A DNA stretch of 64,000 nt, taken from the NCBI GenBank assembly GCA_023410055.1, contig JAEYQK010000118.1, positions 21,708-85,707 on the forward strand. The letters are read 5' to 3'. The stretch comes from Acidobacteriota bacterium. GTDB taxonomy: Bacteria > Acidobacteriota > Terriglobia > Terriglobales > Acidobacteriaceae. The notes below the pieces were generated by a model. That model did not search any database. It was not told the origin of the DNA and saw only the letters and a list, made by a program, of their open reading frames with translations. Numbering within the stretch: position 1 is the first letter of the stretch; the number at the start of each line of letters is the position of its first letter. This document shows positions 34,557 to 42,390 of this stretch, piece by piece. The position numbers and the translations under genes were made by a program.

Positions 34557-35554
34557 TCGATTGGCTCCACAATGGCTGCTTGCTCTGATCTTCTCTTGTC
34601 CGGCAACTGCACCAATACGGTCGACACGAGCACCAGAGCCATTCCGATGACTTGCGCCGGACCAATCAATTCTCCCAGGGAAACCGCCGCGATCACAACC
34701 GTGAATACCGGTTCCAAGCAACTGGTCACTATTGTCCGCGTCGCGTCGAGATGATGAAGTCCGCCCACATAGCACGAAAAGGGCAGTAGAATCGAGACGA
34801 TGGCGAACACTCCCATGAAGATCCACTGCTCGTGCGAGTAGTGCGCTCTGACGATTCTCGATGGCGGATTCACAAAAAGCCAGAATAGCGCCGCGCCCGC
34901 CAGTACATAAGCCAGCACGACCCAGCGGTCGTACTCTTTCACCAGCCTGGCAGCGATGATGTTGTACAGAGCGAATGAAACGGAAGCAATCTCCGCCGCA
35001 ATCACGCCGGCGCTCTGGATCTTAATATCACCCGAAAGCAGACCCACGGCCAGTGCACATCCGAAAACGGCAAGAAAGACCGACGAGACGCGCTTCAGGG
35101 TGGCCCGCTGCAATCGCCTAGCGATCATGTAGAGCAACACCCAAATGGGGGCGGTGTACTGCAGAATGATAGCTGTCGCTACCGTGGTCTTCTGTATGGC
35201 GTAATAGTAGAAATAGTTCGACGCCGCCATGCCGGCGACGCCGACCACAACGCAAAGAAGAACGTCTCGCCAAGCCATCCTGAAAGCCTTTGGTCCACGA
35301 ACCGCCAGGAGAGTGGGCAAGAGAATCAATGCTGAAATCGTCGTTCGGCTCTGGGCAAGGATCACCGGATCGATCGGACTTAGTGGGTGCCCGTGCAATA
35401 AGCGCCCAGTAAACGCAGCTCGGCCCAGACTCGCAGAAATGCCCCAAAACAGCGACGACGCTGCGATGTACAAGTAGCCCTTGACTGGGTGTCTTCTACT
35501 CTGAAAGGAGTTCTTCAATTCGGTGTCGGTCGAAACCAATGATGACCTCTTCAC
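34553..35554 (-). CDS. EamA/DMT-family transporter
   Basis: A 333-residue (or shorter) protein with ten membrane helices in two EamA repeats (GYLYIAASSLFWGISASLGR and AEIASVSFALYNIIAARLV). These transporters carry metabolites, often amino acids or thiols; the substrate is unknown. ATG 35554 overlaps the glutaredoxin gene by 59 bp. TTG 35518 is an alternative with less overlap. Coupled downstream to dsrE. Confidence 0.85.
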   Translation of the reverse strand: MKRSSLVSTDTELKNSFQSRRHPVKGYLYIAASSLFWGISASLGRAAFTGRLLHGHPLSPIDPVILAQSRTTISALILLPTLLAVRGPKAFRMAWRDVLLCVVVGVAGMAASNYFYYYAIQKTTVATAIILQYTAPIWVLLYMIARRLQRATLKRVSSVFLAVFGCALAVGLLSGDIKIQSAGVIAAEIASVSFALYNIIAARLVKEYDRWVVLAYVLAGAALFWLFVNPPSRIVRAHYSHEQWIFMGVFAIVSILLPFSCYVGGLHHLDATRTIVTSCLEPVFTVVIAAVSLGELIGPAQVIGMALVLVSTVLVQLPDKRRSEQAAIVEPIE

Positions 35555-35732
35555 CGATTACTGTAGTAGGAGTTTGCCGGCTTTGGTATTTGAAAATTAG
35601 ATCGTCAACAGCATTTTGATCCGCTGTGACGTCGCGATCTTCGAAATTGACACCTCTTCCCGAGAGGTAAGCCTTCAATGTGCGGCACGGCGGTCAACCG
35701 GGCTGCGAAAACACGACGACTGTCTTGCTCAT
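35496..35732 (-). CDS. Glutaredoxin-like selenoprotein (in-frame TGA = Sec13)
   Basis: A 78-residue protein if the TGA at 35694-35696 is read as selenocysteine. It then reads VVVFSQPG-U-PPCR, the glutaredoxin/NrdH active site with Sec in place of the first Cys. The rest is intact: GRGVNFEDRDV, cis-proline TPTTVIGEEVIIGFDRHR and a final IEELL helix. The frame is otherwise open from ATG 35732 to TAG 35496. A 6-bp hairpin 25 nt after the TGA fits a bacterial SECIS. Without read-through only a 60-residue fragment lacking the first strand would be called. Lies 48 bp after OsmC and overlaps the transporter gene. A pseudogene is unlikely because only this one codon, at the redox position, is affected. 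Confidence 0.88.
35652..35668 (-). promoter_or_regulatory. Candidate bacterial SECIS hairpin for the glutaredoxin
   Basis: On the minus strand the mRNA forms ACCUCU-CGGGA-AGAGGU, a perfect 6-bp stem with a 5-nt loop. The loop begins 31 nt after the UGA and has G at its second position. This fits the published bSECIS pattern: a small apical loop, a G among its first two bases, 16-37 nt from UGA. A U-G pair can extend the stem. Confidence 0.75.
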
Positions 35733-35780
35733 ACGCCCTATCAGACGAGCTAGGTCCGCAGAACGGCGCAAAAAATCACA

Positions 35781-36182
35781 CTATGGCACCACTTCGATTT
35801 CGTACGTAATCTTCGCCGTACTCTTCAACATCGCCGCCACCGAACAGTACTTCTCCTCGGATAGCTTCACTGCATCTTCGACCGCCTTGCGCGAAACGTT
35901 TCCAGTTACTCGGTATACCAGCTTGATGCTCGTATATACTTTCGGTGCTTCGTCCGCACGCTCCGCCTCGGCATGAACCTCAACACCGGTGAACGGCTCC
36001 CGCTTCTTTCTCAGAATGCTTACCACATCGACCGCCGTACACGAGCACAGCCCGACAAGCACCAACTCCATCGGACCTGTCGCCGTCTTCTCCGGTCCCG
36101 CATCCACTACCATCGCGTGACCGCTCGAAGCGGTGCCTATGAAACGCTCGGCGTCAGTCCATTTCGCGCTTGCCATCGCCAT
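35781..36182 (-). CDS. OsmC-family peroxidase-like protein
   Basis: A 133-residue OsmC/Ohr-fold protein. VLVGLCSCTAVDVVSILRKKRE holds the first catalytic cysteine and SEEKYCSVAAML the second, so the thiol-peroxidase pair is present. Members reduce organic hydroperoxides. It lies 4 bp after the CDF transporter gene and just before the glutaredoxin, likely one transcript. Confidence 0.9.
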   Translation of the reverse strand: MAMASAKWTDAERFIGTASSGHAMVVDAGPEKTATGPMELVLVGLCSCTAVDVVSILRKKREPFTGVEVHAEAERADEAPKVYTSIKLVYRVTGNVSRKAVEDAVKLSEEKYCSVAAMLKSTAKITYEIEVVP

Positions 36183-36186
36183 CTCA

Positions 36187-37623
36187 CTACCTCAAGTTGT
36201 CGGTCTGCGGTTCGGTGTGTATCAGTACTCTGAACAGATTCGGCGTCTGCTGCTTGAACTTCAGCTCCAGCTCAGTCGACAAATCGTGCACCCGCGACAG
36301 CGGCAGATTGTCTTCCATGGTGCAGTGCAGCGACACGTATAACCGGTTCCGAACTCGCTTCACCTTCACGTCGTGGACGTCGATCACTTCCGGAAACGCC
36401 CTCACCGCCTCCTGCAACTTACGCTCAAGTTGCGGATCCCTGTTCAGTTCGTTCCCTTCTTCGATGGTCGCGGGCTCACTCTCGATGTGCGTCAGAATGG
36501 TAGATATTTCTGGTACCTCGCTTTTGATCTCTGACTCCAGCAGCGTGACCTTGTCGTGCGCATCTTTGAGCATCAGGTTCTCGTCCATCTCCAGGTGCTG
36601 CTCGACATGCAAGCGCCCTCCGAGATCCTGAATGCTGATGTCGTGGATGTTGAAGTTCGACTTGGTGCCTACGCTGCGAATCCTGTCGAAGATGCTTTCA
36701 GCCCCCGATGCCCTCGGGATCGAATGCACCACCACGTCAGAACCCGGCAGAACCGCCTGCACTGCGTCTACGACATTCGAGACCACCTGCTGTGACTTCT
36801 GGAACGTCACCGTGCGCGTCAAACCAAGCGTCAGGTCGACGAAATAGCGCGCGCCGGCACGCCGGATTCTGGCCCGATCGACCTCCAGCACACCTTCAAC
36901 TTGCGAGACCGCGCCAATAATCTGCGCTCTCGTGCCCGACGGTGCCGCATCCAGCAACGCATCAATCGTCTGGCGGCCCAGTCGCGCGCTGACCCAGATC
37001 ACCACGCCGGCAACGAACAAGGCCGAGATAGGATCGGCAATTTTCAGCCAAGGCAGTCTCTTCCACTCCGCTAATTGAACGAAGAACAATCCGGCAATGA
37101 CGACGCTGCTCGACCATATATCCGTGCTGAAGTGCAGCGCGTCTGCCTGCAAGGCCTGGCTGTCGTACTTATCGGCAATCTTCTTCAGCGCCCGCGAACG
37201 CCAGAAATCCACGCCAATGGAGAAGAACATCACCGCGAAAGCCGCTATGCTCGGCTCTACCTCCGGCCCCTTATGAAAGAACATTCGCCGGATCGCTTCG
37301 TAGATGATCCATATACAAGTCATGAACAGCAGCGCGGTTTCGATAAACGCAGAGAAATTCTCCACCTTCTCGTGACCGTACTGATGATCGGCATCGGCTG
37401 GTTTGTCCGATACCCTGACCGAGAACAGCGTCACCACGGCGGCAACCAGATCGAGAGCTGAGTGTGCCGCTTCAGACAGAATTCCCAAGCTCCCGGTAGT
37501 AATTCCCACCACCGTCTTGAAGAGGGTGATCCCTACGGCGGCCAACACTGAGTTAAGCGCTACGCCGCGCTTCTCCGTCCGCATCTGGTCCGCAGTGAAC
37601 AACGGCTGGTCGTGTGAGGCCAT
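36187..37623 (-). CDS. Cation diffusion facilitator transporter
   Basis: A ~478-residue CDF metal exporter. Six membrane helices carry the metal motifs: SEAAHSALDLVAAVV (HxxxD) and, in helix 5, HFSTDIWSSSVV (HxxxD). DHQYGHEKVENFSA is also typical of Zn/Fe-type CDFs. The cytosolic tail is about twice the usual length and seems to hold two related metallochaperone-like domains (IRDVHD-like HDISIQDLGGRLHVEQHLEM and VHDVKVKRVRNRLYVSLHCTM). ATG 37623 is taken in preference to TTG 37632. Confidence 0.9.
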   Translation of the reverse strand: MASHDQPLFTADQMRTEKRGVALNSVLAAVGITLFKTVVGITTGSLGILSEAAHSALDLVAAVVTLFSVRVSDKPADADHQYGHEKVENFSAFIETALLFMTCIWIIYEAIRRMFFHKGPEVEPSIAAFAVMFFSIGVDFWRSRALKKIADKYDSQALQADALHFSTDIWSSSVVIAGLFFVQLAEWKRLPWLKIADPISALFVAGVVIWVSARLGRQTIDALLDAAPSGTRAQIIGAVSQVEGVLEVDRARIRRAGARYFVDLTLGLTRTVTFQKSQQVVSNVVDAVQAVLPGSDVVVHSIPRASGAESIFDRIRSVGTKSNFNIHDISIQDLGGRLHVEQHLEMDENLMLKDAHDKVTLLESEIKSEVPEISTILTHIESEPATIEEGNELNRDPQLERKLQEAVRAFPEVIDVHDVKVKRVRNRLYVSLHCTMEDNLPLSRVHDLSTELELKFKQQTPNLFRVLIHTEPQTDNLR

Positions 37624-37755
37624 ATCGCACAATTATCTCAGGCACTCCCAGTCTTGTCAGTCGTAAGCTAGGTTCACGTTTCAAGACCCATATGCTACGA
37701 TTTTCCGAGTTGCACAATTCACACGGACGACTGGCTCCAAGGCAGCCGAAAACAG

Positions 37756-38850
37756 ATGACACAGCGCAAGCAGGCTGTCCTCGTAACCGGAGTATCTGGA
37801 AATTTGGGATCGCGGCTTCTGCCGCAGCTCCAAGCCTATGATGTGGTCGGCGTCGATGTCGTCCCCCCAAGCGTATCGATCAGTCGCTACGCCCAAGTGG
37901 ATTTAGGGCGCGAATCGTCCTGCCGCCTTCTCGTGGAACTCCTGCGAGAAACCAAGGCCGTTGCCGTCGTCCACCTCGCATTCATCGACAACCCAGCGCG
38001 AGCCGGCGTTTCCGATACTCAGCGTCAGTGGCAAACCAACGTTGCCGGAACCGCTCGCGTTATGGAAGCAATTACTGAAATCAACCGTAGTGGCGGCAAG
38101 ATCAGCAAGTTCATATTTACCAGCAGTGCGCAGGTTTACGGACCTCGCCTGGAGTCACCCGCAAGCGAGAGTTCGCTGCTGGCGGCCTGCTCTCTTACGA
38201 GTGCTGTTCACAAAAAATCCGCGGACGAAGTAGTTCAATACCGTGCATCCAGCCTGGGCCCGTGCAGCAGCTTTATTCTCCGCGCCCAAAACTATGCTGG
38301 CCCAGACGCCGACAGTTTCACGCTCGCTGCCCTGCGTGGCATACCCAGCGGCCGCGCCGAACACGCTTGCGAGTGGCGCAAGCGGAACAAGCGCATGCGG
38401 TTCTTCATACCGTTCGGCCAGCACTACTTGGAACGAGAACTTCAATTCGTCCACGTTGACGATATGGCGCGCCTGATCGCGCATATCCTTCAGCGTTCTG
38501 GCGCAACAACGACAACTATCCTTAACGTCTCTGGTCGAGACGGTTCTCTCAGCTTTGAGCGCTGTGTGAAACTCTGCGGCACGAAGCTCCGCCGCCTTCC
38601 GACCGTCGCTGCCTGTCGCGCCGCGCTTCGCTGGTATATGAATCGTGGCCTGTCCACCATCCCACCCCAAGCCGTGCCCTATCTCCTCGGCTCCAATCCA
38701 GTGGACACAAAACGACTTCGCGAGTTCCTCGGCAGCTCCTACAAGGAAGTAATTCGCCACACCGCCGAATCGGCTTTGTCAGACACCCTGCTCACCCGAG
38801 GGCTGGGAGATGACGCACTTCACGCAGTATCACTCAGTGTCGGGTCATAA
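37756..38850 (+). CDS. NAD-dependent epimerase/dehydratase-like protein
   Basis: A 364-residue extended-SDR protein. VLVTGVSGNLGSRLLPQL is the NAD motif, with VVHLAFIDNP, FTSSAQVYG and a late RELQFVHVDDMARLI. The catalytic YxxxK is not recognisable: where it should be the sequence is SLTSAVHKKSADE, with no Tyr at the right spacing. Catalysis may be lost or altered. It faces the CDF gene divergently across ~120 bp. Confidence 0.75.
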   Translation: MTQRKQAVLVTGVSGNLGSRLLPQLQAYDVVGVDVVPPSVSISRYAQVDLGRESSCRLLVELLRETKAVAVVHLAFIDNPARAGVSDTQRQWQTNVAGTARVMEAITEINRSGGKISKFIFTSSAQVYGPRLESPASESSLLAACSLTSAVHKKSADEVVQYRASSLGPCSSFILRAQNYAGPDADSFTLAALRGIPSGRAEHACEWRKRNKRMRFFIPFGQHYLERELQFVHVDDMARLIAHILQRSGATTTTILNVSGRDGSLSFERCVKLCGTKLRRLPTVAACRAALRWYMNRGLSTIPPQAVPYLLGSNPVDTKRLREFLGSSYKEVIRHTAESALSDTLLTRGLGDDALHAVSLSVGS

Positions 38851-38960
38851 GCGGACCATTTACCGACGTTCATTAGCGCACAACAGAGAGCTTGGCAAGA
38901 AACTCGGCTTTCGACCCTTGCGCCTTCGGTCGCAAGCACCTCGCTGCAACACGACAACAG

Positions 38961-40091
38961 CTATTTCACATCTCCTTCTTGCAACGATAGAAACCGTTCA
39001 ATTCCCCTCCGCATCATCTCGCCGGGAGGCAAATGCGGATTTTTGTCATATTCCGCATCGTAGACCTTGAAGAAGATGGGGAAATCATAAGCTTTTCCGT
39101 CATATGCTGTTCCGGTCCACGCCTTTCGACTCGAGGAAAGCACCTTCTCCTTGTAGAACTCCGCCAGACTCTCGAATGCCCGCCAGAGTACGGCGTCGCA
39201 CCTCACGTTGCGAACCTTGACCCGGCACAGCCCGCTGTCCTGCTCCAACATAGACCTCGATTCTCTTAGCAAATTGGTTCCGATCTCGTGATGGATGAGG
39301 TCAACAAGTGAATCCATATCTTCGGGCGAGAAATAGAAGTTGTAACGATTGGGGGCCAGATCGTTGGCTGATGGAAGACCTTTGTTCGCTGTCGTGAGGA
39401 CAATCTCGAAATGCTCGGCGGGGAACTTCGTTTGTACGAATTCTTCCCACTTTTCGATGCAATGACTACCTTTGAATTTCTGATCAAGTAAGCTGGCGGT
39501 GCGGTCAAGTTTCGCTCTCTCCAAAGGCCACACGTTCTGGGCGTAGCTATCAAAGTTGCGCAATAGAATGTCCGCCATCTGGAAGAAGACGTCCTGGTAG
39601 CTATCCTTGCTTTTCCAGAACATCTCAATTACGGCATCAGGCACTGCCATCTCTGGATAGGCGCTATTAAATCGACTAAATGCGGATTTGTCTTTGAAGG
39701 TGGCTTTTGCCAACGTCAGGTACTGCTCCAGCTTCGCCTTGTCATCGATGCTTCCTGTTCTTGTTGGCAAAAAGAAGAGTAGCGGCGTGAGCACTCCACT
39801 GTTCCCGTTTCCCCACTCCAAGAATTTCCTGTGATCCCTGATATAGTCAATGTCTTCCTGGCGGACAAAGCGTGAATAGACGGAACGGTACTCCGGGTTG
39901 TCCATGTTGTGGTCTTTCCAGACCTCTCCAACAACGAACAAGTGAAGAAGGTAGTTGGGGACGATTTCAGTCGTAGCTACTATTCGTTTTTCCGAACGAT
40001 TGTCTGCCAGCAGAGCAAACGCACTATTACCTAGTAACAGCAGGACTAAAACGGCAGAGATGTTGCGAAGCCAAGTTCGTGAGTTTGACAT
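38961..40091 (-). CDS. Secreted protein of unknown function
   Basis: A 376-residue exported protein with a signal sequence (ISAVLVLLLLGNSAFA). It contains DSLVDLIHHEIGTNLL, which recalls but does not match HExxH. EYRSVYSRFVRQEDIDYI and KAYDFPIFFKVYDAEYDK are other notable stretches. I do not recognise a family. ATG 40091 is chosen over TTG 40103. Confidence 0.6.
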   Translation of the reverse strand: MSNSRTWLRNISAVLVLLLLGNSAFALLADNRSEKRIVATTEIVPNYLLHLFVVGEVWKDHNMDNPEYRSVYSRFVRQEDIDYIRDHRKFLEWGNGNSGVLTPLLFFLPTRTGSIDDKAKLEQYLTLAKATFKDKSAFSRFNSAYPEMAVPDAVIEMFWKSKDSYQDVFFQMADILLRNFDSYAQNVWPLERAKLDRTASLLDQKFKGSHCIEKWEEFVQTKFPAEHFEIVLTTANKGLPSANDLAPNRYNFYFSPEDMDSLVDLIHHEIGTNLLRESRSMLEQDSGLCRVKVRNVRCDAVLWRAFESLAEFYKEKVLSSSRKAWTGTAYDGKAYDFPIFFKVYDAEYDKNPHLPPGEMMRRGIERFLSLQEGDVK

Positions 40092-40262
40092 GGATAGTAT
40101 CAACGCAGCTCCAAGTTCAATTGAATCTGTCCATATAGACGATGAACTTCAACTCTGGATAGCGCGCATCAGTTTCGCTCCAACGTTTGTTGAACCTCCG
40201 TCTCACCATCTATACTTTTCTTTCGACATAAATCCGCACTCTTGAAAGGGTTCTAGTTCAGA

Positions 40263-41867
40263 ATGGCCAGGCCGAAACCAGTCGTACTCACGATCCTTGA
40301 CGGTTGGGGATACAGCCCCGAAACGAAGAACAACGCCATTGCCCTCGCGCGCAAGCCCACGTATGACATGCTGCTGCGCGACTTCCCCTCCACACTGATC
40401 CATACCAGCGGACGCTACGTCGGCCTGCCGCAAGGCCAGATGGGCAACAGCGAAGTCGGGCATCTCAACATGGGCGCCGGCCGCGTCGTGTACATGGAAA
40501 TTGCAAAGATCGACCTGATGATCGAGAATGGCGAATTTTTCTCCAATGACGCCCTACTCTCGGCCATGAAGAACGCCCGCACCGGCGAGCGTCGCCTGCA
40601 TCTCTTCGGCTTGCTCTCCGACGGCGGCGTACACTCGATGAACACGCACCTCTACGCTCTGCTCAAGATGGCCAAGCAGAATGGCGTCGAGCGCGTCTTC
40701 GTCCACTGCCTGATGGACGGCCGCGATACCGCTCCCGAAAGCGGCGCTGGCTTTATCCAGGAACTCCAACAGAAGATGCGCGAAATCGGCGTCGGCCAGA
40801 TTGCCAGCGTTATGGGCCGCTACTATTCCATGGACCGCGACAAGCGCTGGGAACGCGTCGCCAAGGGCTTCAGCGCCATGGTCGAAGGCGTCGGCGAAGG
40901 CGGCAAGTACAAAGATCCGCTTGAGGGCGTCAAGAAATCTTACGAACGAGGCGTTACGGACGAGTTCATTCTCCCCTTTGTCTGCGTCGACGAACGTGAC
41001 GAACCCATCGCCACGATTCGCCAGGATGACTCGGTCGTATTCTTCAATTTCCGCGCCGATCGTGCTCGCGAAATCACTCGCGCTATTGCCCGCAACAGCG
41101 GGCTTAGCAAGCAGGAAGGCCGCGATCTACCTGACTGGGAAGCGCTGGACAAAGAGATTCCGCGCGCTAAAGCTCCGGCAAACCTTACATACATCTGCAT
41201 GACGCAGTACGACAAGATGTTCACGCTGCCTTACGTCGTACCGCCACAGGAGTTACATAACATTCTCGCGAACGTCATGGGCAATCTCGACATGCGCAAC
41301 CTTCGCGTCGCCGAAACCGAGAAATACGCTCACGTGACCTTCTTCTTCAATGGTGGCGTTGAAAAGCCGTTCCAAGGCGAAGACCGAATCCTCGTCGCAT
41401 CGCCAAAGGTCGCAACTTACGATCTTAAGCCAGAGATGTCCGCACCCGGCGTGGCCGAGCAGGTAGTCAAGGCTATCGAAACCAGCGCCTTCGATGTCAT
41501 CGTCGTCAACTTTGCGAACGCCGATATGGTCGGACACTCCGGCAAACTCGAACCGACGATCAAGGCCATTGAAGCCGTCGATGCTGGCCTTGGCGAACTC
41601 TACAAGGCGATCAAGCGCCAAGGCGGCGCCATGATTGTCACCGCCGATCACGGCAACGCCGAACAGATGGTCGATCCGGTAACGGGCGAACCCTTCACCG
41701 CTCACACGACAAATCCGGTTCCGTTTATCGTCGCCAGCGAAGAAGGCAAGAACTTCAGCCTCCGTCCCGACGGCGCGCTGCAAGACATCTCGCCAACCGT
41801 TCTCGGTATGTTAGGCGTCGAACAACCGAAAGACATGAGCGGACACGACCTGAGGGTCAAGATTTGA
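40263..41867 (+). CDS. gpmI: 2,3-bisphosphoglycerate-independent phosphoglycerate mutase
   Basis: A 534-residue glycolytic enzyme interconverting 3- and 2-phosphoglycerate with two Mn ions. TILDGWGYSPETKNNAI, the catalytic serine in GQMGNSEVGHLNMGAG, HCLMDGRDTAPESG, and late VNFANADMVGHSGKLEPT and VTADHGNAEQM are all present. Length is normal. Its TGA stop is the first base pair region of the left inverted repeat of the next cassette. Confidence 0.96.
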   Translation: MARPKPVVLTILDGWGYSPETKNNAIALARKPTYDMLLRDFPSTLIHTSGRYVGLPQGQMGNSEVGHLNMGAGRVVYMEIAKIDLMIENGEFFSNDALLSAMKNARTGERRLHLFGLLSDGGVHSMNTHLYALLKMAKQNGVERVFVHCLMDGRDTAPESGAGFIQELQQKMREIGVGQIASVMGRYYSMDRDKRWERVAKGFSAMVEGVGEGGKYKDPLEGVKKSYERGVTDEFILPFVCVDERDEPIATIRQDDSVVFFNFRADRAREITRAIARNSGLSKQEGRDLPDWEALDKEIPRAKAPANLTYICMTQYDKMFTLPYVVPPQELHNILANVMGNLDMRNLRVAETEKYAHVTFFFNGGVEKPFQGEDRILVASPKVATYDLKPEMSAPGVAEQVVKAIETSAFDVIVVNFANADMVGHSGKLEPTIKAIEAVDAGLGELYKAIKRQGGAMIVTADHGNAEQMVDPVTGEPFTAHTTNPVPFIVASEEGKNFSLRPDGALQDISPTVLGMLGVEQPKDMSGHDLRVKI

Positions 41868-41896
41868 TGATTTGTTGATTTAATGATGTGTTGATC
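41867..41896. repeat. Left 30-bp inverted repeat of four-helix-bundle cassette
   Basis: An AT-rich sequence made of two ~15-bp variants of ATGATTTGTTGATTT. It matches the reverse complement of 42359-42388 at 28 of 30 positions. Its first base is the last base of the gpmI stop codon. Confidence 0.8.
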
Positions 41897-41958
41897 TGAT
41901 TTTGGAACATTTCGGCGGGGCTTGCTCCGCCGAACTTCTTTTTGACTACGATGCCCTT

Positions 41959-42390
41959 ATGTTTACAAAACGTGAGGCATTCGAGAAACGCAGCAGACAA
42001 TTCGCATTGCGGATCATGCGCATGACGCGTTCGCTACCAAACACGCCCGAGTCCTGGGTCATATCAAAACAGATTCTCCGTTCTGCAACTTCGGTAGCCG
42101 CAAACTATCGTGCCACCGCTAGAGCACGGTCGAAACCAGAGTTCATCTCCAAGCTGGGTATAGTAGTTGAGGAGACCGACGAGTCCCTTTTCTGGCTCGA
42201 AATGCTTTCCGAAGCGAACTTGCTTCCACACGATCGCCTCGCATCACTCATGACTGAAGGGAAGGAACTTCTCGCGGTCTTCACCTCCTCATACCGCAGC
42301 GCCCGCGCCACAGTCAGATCATCAGCTAATCAAACCAACAGATCAGAAGATGATGCCCGATCAACAAATCATCAAATCAACAAATCATGA
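41959..42390 (+). CDS. Four-helix-bundle protein (S23/IVP-like) in a bracketed cassette
   Basis: A 143-residue protein of the four-helix-bundle family related to proteins encoded in 23S rRNA intervening sequences (TIGR02436-like). REAFEKRSRQFALRIM, ISKQILRSATSVAANYRATA and SKLGIVVEETDESLFWLEML are typical. ATG 41959 was chosen. The C-terminal residues (THQ-like STNHQINKS) are encoded by the right inverted repeat. The family's biochemical role is unclear; relatives include the Avd protein of diversity-generating retroelements. AT-rich borders contrast with its neighbours. Confidence 0.82.
   Translation: MFTKREAFEKRSRQFALRIMRMTRSLPNTPESWVISKQILRSATSVAANYRATARARSKPEFISKLGIVVEETDESLFWLEMLSEANLLPHDRLASLMTEGKELLAVFTSSYRSARATVRSSANQTNRSEDDARSTNHQINKS
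42359..42388. repeat. Right 30-bp inverted repeat of four-helix-bundle cassette
   Basis: Reverse complement of the left repeat with two mismatches. It encodes the end of the four-helix-bundle protein and ends on the AT of the ATG (42387) of the next gene. Confidence 0.8.

Noticed and set aside
35496..35732. Glutaredoxin as a pseudogene with a nonsense mutation
   Set aside because: The only stop lies at the redox Cys position, flanking residues are perfectly conserved, a SECIS-like hairpin follows, and a second case occurs nearby.
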